From Pseudoalteromonas flavipulchra NCIMB 2033 = ATCC BAA-314 (GTDB lineage Bacteria > Pseudomonadota > Gammaproteobacteria > Enterobacterales > Alteromonadaceae), in assembly GCA_000814665.1 (NCBI GenBank), contig JWIH01000025.1, forward strand, positions 186,001 to 250,000: 64,000 nucleotides of DNA. The letters are read 5' to 3'. The notes under the pieces are model-generated. The model worked only from the letters and a program-made list of their open reading frames with translations. It had not been told where the DNA came from and searched no databases. Both the position numbers and the translations under genes were made by a program. Shown one piece after another: positions 8,995-17,769 of this stretch; the first letter of the stretch is position 1, and each line of letters opens with the position of its first letter.

Positions 8995-10572
8995 TTGAAA
9001 CAATTAGACTTAAACACTAAGCTGGACTTATTGTCTGACGGCGCGCATCGCGGCGTTTTCAAAGGTATCAAAAGAGGTATCGAACGTGAGGCATTGCGGA
9101 TCCAAGGGTCGGGAAAAATAGCGAAAACACCGCATCCAGAAAAGACGGGCCACGCACTGACCAATGGTCATATCACCACTGATTTTTCTGAGTCGCTACT
9201 CGAATTTATCACCCCTGTGAGTGAAGACCCACAAGAGACATTAGCGCAACTTTCTGATCTACAGAAGTTTACTTTGGCGAATATGGGTGATGAGTTACTG
9301 TGGCCTTTGTCGATGCCATGCTTTATTGAGGATGAAGAAGATATTGTCCTAGCGCAGTTTGGCACCTCTAATATCGGCAAAATGAAAACGCTATATCGTG
9401 AAGGGCTAAAAAACCGTTATGGCAGCATGATGCAGGCCATTGCGGGTGTGCACTTCAATATTTCGTTTCCAGAGACCGTATGGCAAAGTCTGCAAGTGAT
9501 GTCTGAAGATGATAACCCTCAACAATCATTTATCTCCCAGCAGTATTTAGGCCTTATTCGTAATTTCAAGCGTGAAATGTGGCTGATAAGCTACCTGTTT
9601 GGCGCATCTCCTGCGCTTTGTCCGTCATTTTTGCAAGGCAAAAAGAGCGACTTGCCATTTAGTAAGCTAGAAAATGGCTCCATCTACCTTGAATATGGCA
9701 CGGCGCTTAGACTGGGTGATTTAGGTTATACCAATAGCGCACAAAGCTCGCTTAAGGTGATGTATAACGATCTGGATGAGTATATTGCGGGCTTGCGACA
9801 AGCCATTCGTTGTCGCTCCGACTTATATCATGAAATTCCAGACTATCGAGCAGCAGAGCCAAAACAGCTGAATCGCAACATTTTACAAATTGAAAATGAG
9901 TTCTACTCGCCAATTAGACCAAAGCGCAATGCCAAGTCTGGTGAAACGCCGACTCAGGCACTTGAACGTGGTGGTATCGAATATATCGAAATTCGTGCGC
10001 TGGATGTTAACCCATTCGAGCATACTGGTGTCAGTCTTGAGCAAATCCACTTCCTCGATGTGTTCTTAACCTATTGTTTGTTAAAGCCAAGCCCTGAGCT
10101 TTCGTTTGAAGCGCAAAAGCTCGCTGGTAAGAATTTACATCAGGTGGTTAACCAAGGTCGCTGCACAGCACTTGAACTGAGTAAAGCGGGTGAGCCTGTG
10201 AGTGTGAAGCAGTGGGGCACAGAGATTTTTACAGACTTACTCAAAGTCGCAAAAATGTTAGATGCGAGTACCGAAAAATCAGTCTACGTGGCAACAGTGG
10301 AAAAATTAATGTTGTCAATTGAAACACCTGCACTTACTTTTTCTGGGCAGTTGCTATCTCAACTGAAGAGTCGTACCTTAGAACAAGGCTCAATGGGCAT
10401 TGAACTTGCGAAAAAATATAAGCAACTTCATCAAGATATCAAATACGGTTATTACGATGAAGATACGCTGAAGTCATTTGCACGTCAGTCTTTCGAAGAT
10501 GAGGCTGCGGTTAGAGCTGCTGACACGGTGGATTTCACGACTTTCCTTGACGATTATTTTTCAAGGGCATAA
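8995..10572 (+). CDS. gshA: Glutamate-cysteine ligase
   Basis: I choose the TTG at 8995 because GAGGA lies 7 nt upstream and the resulting 525-residue protein aligns with the usual GshA N-terminus (about 20 residues before GIKRGIEREALR). Another in-frame TTG at 8962 has no good ribosome-binding site. Family signatures include 'ITTDFSESLLEFITP', 'MGDELLWPLSMPC' and 'IEYIEIRALDVNPF'. It catalyses the ATP-dependent first step of glutathione synthesis in the cytosol. The rare TTG start may keep translation low. Confidence 0.95.
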   Translation: MKQLDLNTKLDLLSDGAHRGVFKGIKRGIEREALRIQGSGKIAKTPHPEKTGHALTNGHITTDFSESLLEFITPVSEDPQETLAQLSDLQKFTLANMGDELLWPLSMPCFIEDEEDIVLAQFGTSNIGKMKTLYREGLKNRYGSMMQAIAGVHFNISFPETVWQSLQVMSEDDNPQQSFISQQYLGLIRNFKREMWLISYLFGASPALCPSFLQGKKSDLPFSKLENGSIYLEYGTALRLGDLGYTNSAQSSLKVMYNDLDEYIAGLRQAIRCRSDLYHEIPDYRAAEPKQLNRNILQIENEFYSPIRPKRNAKSGETPTQALERGGIEYIEIRALDVNPFEHTGVSLEQIHFLDVFLTYCLLKPSPELSFEAQKLAGKNLHQVVNQGRCTALELSKAGEPVSVKQWGTEIFTDLLKVAKMLDASTEKSVYVATVEKLMLSIETPALTFSGQLLSQLKSRTLEQGSMGIELAKKYKQLHQDIKYGYYDEDTLKSFARQSFEDEAAVRAADTVDFTTFLDDYFSRA

Positions 10573-10583
10573 TGCACAAGGCA

Positions 10584-10610
10584 TAAAAAAGCGCAGCCAT
10601 AAGGCTGCGC
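10584..10610. terminator. GC-rich hairpin after gshA
   Basis: GCGCAGCC / GGCTGCGC with a 4-nt ATAA loop follows gshA. The run of A residues is on its left (10585-10590), so the canonical U-tract is produced on the minus strand; on the plus strand only AAATAAATTT follows. Confidence 0.6.
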
Positions 10611-10702
10611 AAATAAATTTCAGGGATGAAACAATGCTAAACTGCTGCATTCATAAGTTCAGACCAATGCAAATTGTAAAAGTTCATTAGGTTTCGAAAA
10701 AA

Positions 10703-11311
10703 ATGCAAAAAAAATTAATTTTAATTAGCCTCGCCGCTGTTTTATCCGGATGTGCTACTGCACCACCTAAACAACCTCATGATATTTGTAAGATTTTTGA
10801 GGAAAAAGAAGATTGGTACTATGACGCTCGTGATGCTCAAGAAAAATGGGGTTCACCAAAGCATGTATTAATGAGCATGATGTACCAAGAAAGCTCTTTT
10901 CGTCACGATGCGGCTCCTCCAATGGAATACTTCCTATGGTTTATTCCTGTTGGCAGAGTGAGCTCTGCTTATGGCTACTCTCAAGCCAAAACTCCGACCT
11001 GGTCTGATTATATTCGTGAAACTGGAAACTCAGGTGCAGATCGCGATGACTTTGAAGACGCCATCGATTTTATGGCTTGGTTTGTATATAAGACTCACAA
11101 AGTAAACGGCGTGTCTAAGTGGGACGCTTACGCACAATATCTCAATTATCATGAAGGCTGGGGCGGTTATCGTCGTGGTACTTATAAAAATAAGAAATGG
11201 TTAATGCAAGTCGCAAATAAGGTAAAGCATCGTGCTGCGCGCTATGCCGTTCAACTTAAACGCTGTGAAGATGATTTAGATAAGAACTGGTTCGAGAGAA
11301 TTTTTTCTTGA
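10703..11311 (+). CDS. Lysozyme-like (SLT-domain) lipoprotein
   Basis: The 202-residue protein has a lipoprotein signal (LAAVLSGCAT, Cys about 17). The mature region fits the lytic transglycosylase/lysozyme-like fold: 'MSMMYQESSFRHDA' carries the catalytic glutamate and ESSF motif of SLT goose-type lysozymes, followed by 'AYGYSQAKTPTW' and 'YLNYHEGWGGY'. It is probably an outer-membrane-anchored peptidoglycan lyase. Much shorter than MltC/MltE-type enzymes, so it is a stand-alone catalytic domain. Monocistronic, with a terminator just after the stop. Confidence 0.8.
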   Translation: MQKKLILISLAAVLSGCATAPPKQPHDICKIFEEKEDWYYDARDAQEKWGSPKHVLMSMMYQESSFRHDAAPPMEYFLWFIPVGRVSSAYGYSQAKTPTWSDYIRETGNSGADRDDFEDAIDFMAWFVYKTHKVNGVSKWDAYAQYLNYHEGWGGYRRGTYKNKKWLMQVANKVKHRAARYAVQLKRCEDDLDKNWFERIFS

Positions 11312-11315
11312 GTAA

Positions 11316-11349
11316 ATTGCGGTGTTACTTTTAACACCGCAATTGAATT
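11316..11349 (+). terminator. Terminator after the SLT lipoprotein gene
   Basis: ATTGCGGTGTTA / TAACACCGCAAT forms a long stem with a short loop (11316-11343) and is followed by TGAATTT. Confidence 0.7.
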
Positions 11350-11372
11350 TAGCTTTTACTTGCTTAAGAGTT

Positions 11373-11734
11373 ATACCAATTAGTCTTAATACTTGCTCAA
11401 TTTGAAGGATCAAATCTGACGCTAACTGCGTTAAAAATTTCTCATTTAGAGCAACTAAATAACCTGAGCTGCGGATAATTAATGCCTTTCTAGCAGCCAG
11501 TTTTAGCGCTAACTGCGTTGAATTCACTTCCAATAGCCAGCTATTGGTGCGTAAATTCGCCTTGTTTTCCCTAAAACTCTCTGGCTAGACAAGGAGAAAA
11601 CTAAGTTGTGCTTTAGCAACAATGAGTTGGAACATTCCTTATCCAAACCTCAGGTTAAATAGTAAAATTTTTGCCTTGTTATCGACAAGATTTTCTTGTC
11701 TCAAAATAGACCACTTAATTAAGCTAATTGGTAT
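11373..11734. mobile_element. Outer inverted-repeat element, interrupted by a second element
   Basis: ATACCAATTAGTCTTAATACTTG at the left and its near-complement ending CTAATTGGTAT at the right bound a non-coding element that fills the gap before the CorC-like gene. The 198-bp element at 11460-11657 is inserted within it; removing the insert rejoins 'caactaaa' with 'tagtaaaa'. The right terminal repeat supplies the last codons and the TAG stop of the CorC-like gene at 11724. A 23-bp piece of this element recurs at 55988-56010. Confidence 0.7.
11460..11657 (+). mobile_element. MITE-like element, copy 2 (198 bp)
   Basis: Terminal inverted repeats TAACCTGAGCTGCGGATAA and TAACCTGAGGTTTGGATAA (16 of 19 matching) bound a 198-bp non-coding sequence that is nearly identical to 15621-15818. 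The flanks share a 2-base direct repeat (AA). No transposase is encoded. Confidence 0.8.
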
Positions 11735-12986
11735 TATAAGAAATTTTCACCATCTTGATCATGTTTTCTTTGATCTCAATGACTTCCATCTTATAACCAG
11801 AAATCGTTAAGCCAAGAGGCGCATCTGGAATATCTTCAAGGTGCTCTACAATCAGGCCGCTGAGGGTTTTAGGGCCTTCGGTAGGTAAGTCCCAACTCAT
11901 TTCTTTATTTAAGTCACGCACGTTTACACTGCCGTCAACCATAACTGAGCCATCTCGCTGCATGTTTACGTCTTCGCTCGGCGCGCGCGTCTGCGTGGTG
12001 GTAAAGTCACCTACGACTTCTTCAAGAATATCTTCGAGCGTAACCAGACCTTGAATGTCACCATACTCATCAACAACAAGACCAATACGCTCTTTGGCTT
12101 CTTGGAATTTGATCAGCTGTGTATTGAGCGAGGTATTCTCTGGTACATAGTAAATCTCTCTTACCGCACGCAGTAGTGACGGCTTATCAAACTGCTCTTT
12201 TGTCAGTAGGCGTAGCGCATCACGAGCGTGAATAAAACCAACCGCATCATCAATTTGGTCACGGTAAAGTAGCACTCGGGTGTGCTGCGCATTCGTGAGC
12301 TGGCGAGCAATATCTTTCCACTCGTCATTGATATCTATCGCATTGATTTCACTGCGTGGGATCATAATGTCTTCTACGGTCACGTGATCCAGGTCTAAGA
12401 TAGAAGTGAGCATGTTTTGGTGGTTTGAGGGCAACATAGCGCTTGACTCATTTACCACGGTTTTTAATTCTTCTTTACTTAGGCTGTGCTCCTCAATCTC
12501 TTGTGGTGTGATCCCGACCAAACGTAACATACCATTGGTGATCCAGTTGGTCGCAACAACCAAAGGAAACAAGACCTTCAACAACACTTTTAGGATAACA
12601 GAGCTTGGAAACGCGACTTTCTCAGGGTATAAAGCTGCGAGAGTCTTAGGTGTAACTTCAGCGAAGATAAGGACCACGAGTGTGAGGCCAAAAGTAGCTA
12701 CTGCGATACCCATATCGCCATACAGGCGTAATCCAATGATGGTTGCAACTTGTGCAGCGGCAATATTGACGAGGTTATTTCCGATCAGGATCAGACCAAT
12801 CAGTCTATCAGGACGGTTAAGGAGGTTACTTACACGCTTCGCACCACGGTGATTCTCTTTTTCAAGATGGCGTAGACGAATACGGTTGATTGACATGATA
12901 CCGGTTTCTGAACTAGAAAAATAAGCCGACATCAAAATGAGCACGCCGAGTATGATAAACAAGGCGCTGGTCGATATGTCTTCCAA
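11724..12986 (-). CDS. HlyC/CorC (CNNM) family transporter, YfjD/CorB-like
   Basis: The 420-residue membrane protein has an N-terminal DUF21/CNNM domain with about three to four transmembrane segments (residues 8-150), two CBS domains (about 200-330; 'VEDIMIPRSEINAID' and 'EAKERIGLVVDEYGDIQGLVTLEDILEEVVGDF'), and a C-terminal CorC/HlyC domain. The family is linked to Mg2+/Co2+ efflux or sensing. It is next to ypjD and divergent ffh, the arrangement seen for yfjD in E. coli. The final residues and stop codon are contributed by the end of a repeat element, so the natural C-terminus may have been slightly altered. Confidence 0.92.
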   Translation of the reverse strand: MEDISTSALFIILGVLILMSAYFSSSETGIMSINRIRLRHLEKENHRGAKRVSNLLNRPDRLIGLILIGNNLVNIAAAQVATIIGLRLYGDMGIAVATFGLTLVVLIFAEVTPKTLAALYPEKVAFPSSVILKVLLKVLFPLVVATNWITNGMLRLVGITPQEIEEHSLSKEELKTVVNESSAMLPSNHQNMLTSILDLDHVTVEDIMIPRSEINAIDINDEWKDIARQLTNAQHTRVLLYRDQIDDAVGFIHARDALRLLTKEQFDKPSLLRAVREIYYVPENTSLNTQLIKFQEAKERIGLVVDEYGDIQGLVTLEDILEEVVGDFTTTQTRAPSEDVNMQRDGSVMVDGSVNVRDLNKEMSWDLPTEGPKTLSGLIVEHLEDIPDAPLGLTISGYKMEVIEIKENMIKMVKISYNTN

Positions 12987-13054
12987 CAGTGGATCCCTTT
13001 TTTACTTACGAAAGAGTATTAAGCGTTAGTGAGTTACGATAGTCAAGTTAAAGT

Positions 13055-13861
13055 TTAAAACCTGCCTAAAATCACTTCTTGTATAAAGCGACTACCAAAG
13101 TAACCTAAAGTTACGATGCCAGAAGCCGCTATGATTGAAATCACTACAGACTTACCGCGCCAGCCGAACTGCTTATGCCCAAAGGCGACGACGACATAAA
13201 TAAGCCATGCAACGATAGATAAAATGGTTTTGTGAATAGTCTCTTTGGCGAACATACCGTCTAAAAAGTAAAAACCGGATGCTAATGCCAGTGTTAATAA
13301 ACCTGTGCCTACAAATAACAGTTGATAAAGCTGCCTTTCCACTTGCATAAGTGGCGGTAGATGGCTGGTCATAATCGCCAAATCCCGCTGTTTTAAGCGT
13401 TTATCAATAAACATAAATTGAATGGCGTAGAGCGTGGCGATGATAAGTACACAGTAAGCCAACAAAGAAAGTGAAATATGTAAAACGAGGCCAACGTCTA
13501 TGTTTATCGTATGCATAATAATGTGGTGTGGAATAAATAGGCTTGCTAATAACAGAATAGCGGCGAATCCATACACCACGGGCAGCAATAATGTTGCAGG
13601 GAAGCGTAAAGATACGGTCGTTACAGAAACAACGATAACCCAACAGGTTAACAAGGCAACGTTGACGGTACTGAGATCTTGTCCTTGGTGCGTAAACACT
13701 GAATTCACCAATACTAGCATATGAGTTAAAATGGCGACGGTGCTTAATATTAAGGTTTTCTTTTGATCTGGACCTTGTTTGTCAAATAAGCGCGATAAAA
13801 CATGGCTGGTGGCCATGATGTAAAAGAGACAGGCGATTAATGACAAGCTAATAATCAACAT
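13055..13861 (-). CDS. ypjD: Inner membrane protein YpjD (cytochrome c assembly/CcsA-like)
   Basis: The 268-residue protein has about eight hydrophobic segments and the CcsA/HemX-type region containing 'LHISLSLLAYCVLIIATLYAIQ', with conserved His and Trp residues. It lies directly upstream of the CorC-like gene on the same strand and divergent from ffh, exactly as ypjD-yfjD/ffh. The precise function is unknown; a role in membrane transport of, or together with, its CNNM neighbour is suggested only by linkage. Confidence 0.9.
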   Translation of the reverse strand: MLIISLSLIACLFYIMATSHVLSRLFDKQGPDQKKTLILSTVAILTHMLVLVNSVFTHQGQDLSTVNVALLTCWVIVVSVTTVSLRFPATLLLPVVYGFAAILLLASLFIPHHIIMHTINIDVGLVLHISLSLLAYCVLIIATLYAIQFMFIDKRLKQRDLAIMTSHLPPLMQVERQLYQLLFVGTGLLTLALASGFYFLDGMFAKETIHKTILSIVAWLIYVVVAFGHKQFGWRGKSVVISIIAASGIVTLGYFGSRFIQEVILGRF

Positions 13862-14068
13862 AAAAATAAGTGCCTAATTTTTGCTTTCCTTTTTTAGCTA
13901 TTGTATTTAAAGCCTATCCGCTTGCATAGGGTTTTATTTCAATCCGTTAACTTATTCTTATTTTCGTTCAACGAAAGCGTAAAAAGCAGAACAATCGGCT
14001 TGAATACTGTATTAGTGGCTCGCATATCAGTATAATGCCCGACAATTTCGAGATTTTGGAACCGATAC

Positions 14069-15448
14069 ATGTTTGAAAACCTCCAAGAGCGTTTAGGAAA
14101 AACGCTTAAAAACATCAGTGGCCGTGGCCGACTAACTGAAGACAATATTAAAGAAACACTCCGTGAAGTACGCATGGCATTGCTTGAGGCTGACGTTGCC
14201 TTGCCAGTTGTGCGTGACTTTGTAAAACAAGTAAAAGAACGCGCGGTTGGTGTAGAAGTCACAAAGAGTCTGAGCCCAGGCCAGGTTTTCATCAAGATTG
14301 TTCGTGAAGAACTTGAAAAGTCGATGGGTGAGGCCAACGAAGAGCTAAACCTAAACGCGCAGCCGCCAGCTGTCGTGATGATGGCAGGTCTTCAAGGTGC
14401 GGGTAAAACCACCAGTGTTGGTAAGCTGGCTAAATTCCTTAAAGAGCGCAAAAAGAAATCTGTGTTGGTGGTGAGTGCTGACGTTTATCGTCCAGCGGCT
14501 ATCAAACAGCTTGAAACGTTAGCAGCAGAGGTTGACGTCGAGTTCTTCCCCAGTGATATTTCACAAAAACCGGTAGATATCGCAACGGGTGCTATTTCTC
14601 ACGCGAAGAAAAAGTTCATTGATGTGGTACTTGTGGATACCGCAGGTCGTTTGCACGTAGATGCAGACATGATGGACGAAATCAAAGACTTACACGCGGC
14701 GATTAATCCAATTGAAACCTTATTTGTTGTTGATTCAATGACCGGTCAGGATGCTGCAAATACAGCAAAAGCCTTTGATGAAGCGCTGCCACTCAGCGGT
14801 GTTATCTTAACCAAGACGGACGGTGATGCGCGCGGTGGTGCGGCTCTGTCTATTCGTCATATTACAGGTAAACCCATTAAGTTTATCGGTGTGGGTGAAA
14901 GAACCGATGCCTTAGAGCCATTCCACCCTGACCGTGTTGCATCTCGAATTCTAGGTATGGGCGACGTACTGTCGCTTATTGAAGAAGTCGAAATGAAAGT
15001 CGATAAAGACAAAGCCCAAAAAGTGGCTGAGAAAGTCTTTAAAGGCGATGGTTTTACACTGGAAGATTTTGCTGAGCAGCTGCGCCAGATGAAAAACATG
15101 GGCGGTATGATGTCGATGATGGAAAAGCTGCCTGGTATGTCGAACTTGCCGGATGCGGTAAAAGGTCAAGTAAATGATAAGACCTTTAACCAAATGGAAG
15201 CTATCATAAGCTCAATGACGCCAAAAGAGCGTGCACGTCCTGAAATCATCAAAGGCTCGCGTAAAAAGCGTATCGCTGCGGGTTCTGGTACGCAAGTACA
15301 AGACATTAATAAGTTGCTGAAGCAATTTACCCAAATGCAGAAGATGATGAAGAAGATGAAAGGCAAAGGCGGCATGATGAAAATGATGAAGAACATGAAA
15401 GGCATGATGCCGCCGGGCATGTTCGGTGGCGGTGGGCCTAAGTTCTAA
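14069..15448 (+). CDS. ffh: Signal recognition particle GTPase Ffh
   Basis: The 459-residue protein has an N-domain helical bundle, a G-domain with P-loop GLQGAGKTT, DTAGR and TKTDGDARGG, and a methionine-rich M-domain (residues about 325-459, ending in many MM/KM pairs) that binds signal peptides and 4.5S RNA. It delivers nascent membrane proteins to FtsY. Start ATG at 14069 with normal N-terminus MFENLQERLGKTLKNI. Confidence 0.98.
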   Translation: MFENLQERLGKTLKNISGRGRLTEDNIKETLREVRMALLEADVALPVVRDFVKQVKERAVGVEVTKSLSPGQVFIKIVREELEKSMGEANEELNLNAQPPAVVMMAGLQGAGKTTSVGKLAKFLKERKKKSVLVVSADVYRPAAIKQLETLAAEVDVEFFPSDISQKPVDIATGAISHAKKKFIDVVLVDTAGRLHVDADMMDEIKDLHAAINPIETLFVVDSMTGQDAANTAKAFDEALPLSGVILTKTDGDARGGAALSIRHITGKPIKFIGVGERTDALEPFHPDRVASRILGMGDVLSLIEEVEMKVDKDKAQKVAEKVFKGDGFTLEDFAEQLRQMKNMGGMMSMMEKLPGMSNLPDAVKGQVNDKTFNQMEAIISSMTPKERARPEIIKGSRKKRIAAGSGTQVQDINKLLKQFTQMQKMMKKMKGKGGMMKMMKNMKGMMPPGMFGGGGPKF

Positions 15449-15493
15449 ATCAAACAAAAATATCCCATCCTAAAATTGGTTGACGGTTTTAAG

Positions 15494-15523
15494 AGGCCAG
15501 TGATTTTGTCATTGGCCTTTTCA
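15494..15523 (+). terminator. Terminator after ffh
   Basis: GGCCAGTGA pairs with TCATTGGCC (one G-T) over a 5-nt loop and is followed by TTTTC. Confidence 0.8.
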
Positions 15524-15620
15524 ATTTGCTCTCGACCACGGCTGATGTAAACCTATGCTGTAGTCGCCGTGAGGTCGTTTAACTCCCTCCTTTTTGTTTT
15601 TCTAACATACTTAATCTAAG

Positions 15621-15818
15621 TAACCTGAGCTGCGGATAATTAATGCCTTTCTAGCAGCCAGTTATAGCGCTAACTGCGTTGAATTCACTTCCAATAGCCA
15701 GCTATTGGTGCGTAAATTCGCCTTGTTTTCCCTAAATCTTGCTGGCTAGACAAGGAAAAAACTAAGTTGTGCTTTAGCAACAATGAGTTGGAACATTCCT
15801 TATCCAAACCTCAGGTTA
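15621..15818 (+). mobile_element. MITE-like element, copy 3 (198 bp)
   Basis: Same length and orientation as the element at 11460-11657 and nearly identical to it, with the same 19-bp terminal inverted repeats. It is flanked by a possible 2-bp duplication (AG). It lies in the 644-bp non-coding gap between ffh and the lipase-like gene. A 17-bp copy of the 3' end of the pseudopilin gene at 700-1206 lies 14 bp beyond its right end (15833-15849). Confidence 0.8.
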
Positions 15819-16092
15819 AGTACCAAATATTTTTGACACTCATCAGTCGTTGGACTAGCCTCAATCTGTCGTTTTAGCTCAGTTAACCATCGAGCTATAA
15901 TGAGTGGCGTTCAGTGGTAGAGTAGTGCCACCCATGAGTTTCTTTCTACATTTATGAAGCAGACCGACAGCGGCGGCAGGTAGTGTTGACTTACACTGCG
16001 TATTACGACAACAGCGATTGTCGATAGTGAGTATTCTAAAAGTCTATCGTTTTATGTGTGCGCTTGTGGTCTATCACTACAAGGAGCAAGTC

Positions 16093-17316
16093 ATGTCAAA
16101 TCAACCAACAGATATTGAAAAACTCGTTTTTGCCGTGGAGATATTCGCAAATGCTGGTTCTAAAAATCCAGGCGCCAGCGATGAGTCTCTGTACCACACC
16201 ATCTCCAACTCATTAAAAGAAATACCATTTATTGATGTCGACATAGTATGGGGACCTCATGCTCAAATGATGCCCAATGGTGAGGCATTTAACACGATGT
16301 ACGTTGCACGGGTGAGTGGAACTGATCAGTATATAGTAGCAATAGCAGGTACTAATGGTAAATCATTATTTGATTGGATTTTCCAAGACTTTAATGTTGC
16401 CATCACAACCCCTTGGATTTTCGCCCCCAATGTTAAAGGGGCCGAAATTTCAGCTGCTACGGCATTAGGTTTAGCGATGCTGAATGTTATGATCCCGCAG
16501 GGGAATGTCCCAGGTAGCGGTATCCCTTTAATGCACTTTTTACGCGATACGGCTAAGTCGCCTTGTGGCATTACGGTCGCGGGGCATAGCAAAGGTGGTG
16601 CGCTTGCTCCCACTGTCGCCTTGATGCTGCGAGATCTGCAAGGTAAAGCACTACTGTGGGATCCTGCGTGTAACGCCACTGTCAAAACGATGGGTACGGC
16701 TGGCCCAACAGCGGGCAACGATGTCTTTGCCGCTCATTCTAATCAGCAGCTTCCAAATGGCAGCCTATCAGACGATAAAGCGGTGAGCGTGCGCTTTGCA
16801 AATAGTTTAGATATCGTTTCTCATGCGTGGGCTGAAAGTAGCTTGGAGGAGATTAAGACAATTTATGGAAGTGAAATTTCAAGCCGGATTGTTGATGGTT
16901 TAATTGATTTTGCAAAAGAACTTGCCAATCGTACAAACTACACGCAACTAGCACCAAGTGACCCTCCATTTGCAGGACAGCTCAATAGCAGTATCATTAG
17001 TTCAGAGAATTCTGACTTTGTGAATTTCTTACAGCAAGCTGCATATCAACATGTAAACAGCTATCTAGAGTACTTCCAAATCCCCATACCTGCGCAGCAA
17101 GCAGGGCTACAGCATCTGCTCAGTGAGCCTGCAATTGGAGAGCAGCTCAAGCAAACGATAGAGAGTATGGGGGAACGAGTTCACGGTAAACTTGAGGTTG
17201 AAGCAGCGTCCTCTACATTACCTTTATTAGGAGATGTTAGCACGGCTGAAGGGCAGCAGAAGGCGATAAAAACTTTGATTGCAGAAATGGATAAGCTACA
17301 GCAACCAATGGAATAA
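16093..17316 (+). CDS. Lipase (class 3)-like alpha/beta hydrolase
   Basis: I start the gene at the ATG at 16093, where AAGGAG lies 7 nt upstream; an in-frame upstream start at 16018 would add 25 residues without a ribosome-binding site. The 407-residue protein has the nucleophile elbow VAGHSKGG (Ser166), as in fungal-type class 3 lipases, and preceding strands 'QYIVAIAGTNGKSLFDW'. No signal peptide is evident, so it may be cytosolic or exported by another route. It stands alone between ffh and the rpsP operon, an insertion in an otherwise conserved neighbourhood. Substrate unknown. Confidence 0.75.
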   Translation: MSNQPTDIEKLVFAVEIFANAGSKNPGASDESLYHTISNSLKEIPFIDVDIVWGPHAQMMPNGEAFNTMYVARVSGTDQYIVAIAGTNGKSLFDWIFQDFNVAITTPWIFAPNVKGAEISAATALGLAMLNVMIPQGNVPGSGIPLMHFLRDTAKSPCGITVAGHSKGGALAPTVALMLRDLQGKALLWDPACNATVKTMGTAGPTAGNDVFAAHSNQQLPNGSLSDDKAVSVRFANSLDIVSHAWAESSLEEIKTIYGSEISSRIVDGLIDFAKELANRTNYTQLAPSDPPFAGQLNSSIISSENSDFVNFLQQAAYQHVNSYLEYFQIPIPAQQAGLQHLLSEPAIGEQLKQTIESMGERVHGKLEVEAASSTLPLLGDVSTAEGQQKAIKTLIAEMDKLQQPME

Positions 17317-17407
17317 CTGAATTCGTTTCTACGCCACATTTTAGTTTATTATCAAGGTGCTCAAGGGTGACAATCGCGTCGCTGTTGGGCATTTATCTAA
17401 TTCAAAC

Positions 17408-17459
17408 TTGCATTGCGCTGAAAAATGCGTAAAATGCCCGAGCTTCCCGTAATGGGAAG
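17408..17459 (+). promoter_or_regulatory. Promoter and leader hairpin of the rpsP operon
   Basis: TTGCAT (17408-17413) and TAAAAT (17430-17435) with 16-bp spacing are followed by a GC-rich discriminator (GCCCG), as expected for stringently controlled ribosomal genes. CTTCCC/GGGAAG (17443-17459) forms a small hairpin in the leader. Confidence 0.65.
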
Positions 17460-17503
17460 TACAAACTTATTAATGAAAACAGTCAATCTATGTAGAGGAC
17501 GGT

Positions 17504-17752
17504 ATGGTAACTATTCGTTTGCAACGTGGCGGCGCTAAAAAGCGTCCATTCTATCAAATCGTGGTTGCGGATAGCCGTTTCTCGCGTGACGGTCGTTTCA
17601 TCGAGAAGGTAGGTTTCTTTAACCCTATCGCTGCAGGTCAGGAAGAAAAAGTACGTTTAGATTTATCTCGTGTTGATCACTGGGTAGGTCAAGGTGCAGC
17701 TCTTTCAGATCGTGTTGCGAAGCTGGTTAAAGACGCTCGTAAAGCGGCTTAA
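17504..17752 (+). CDS. rpsP: 30S ribosomal protein S16
   Basis: The 82-residue protein has the family's standard N-terminus MVTIRLQRGGAKKRPFYQIVVADSR and length. First gene of rpsP-rimM-trmD-rplS. Confidence 0.98.
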   Translation: MVTIRLQRGGAKKRPFYQIVVADSRFSRDGRFIEKVGFFNPIAAGQEEKVRLDLSRVDHWVGQGAALSDRVAKLVKDARKAA

Positions 17753-17769
17753 TAGGCGTAAGTGTAACC

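Noticed and set aside
15166..15457. Minus-strand open frames rich in Phe/His across the end of ffh
   Set aside because: They are reading-frame shadows of the methionine-rich M-domain codons of ffh.
15870..15935. Two D-arm-like strings (TAGCTCAGTTAACC and GTTCAGTGGTAGAGTA) suggesting a tRNA or tRNA fragment after MITE copy 3
   Set aside because: No T-arm (GGTTCGAnTCC), no anticodon stem and no paired acceptor arm can be built around them.
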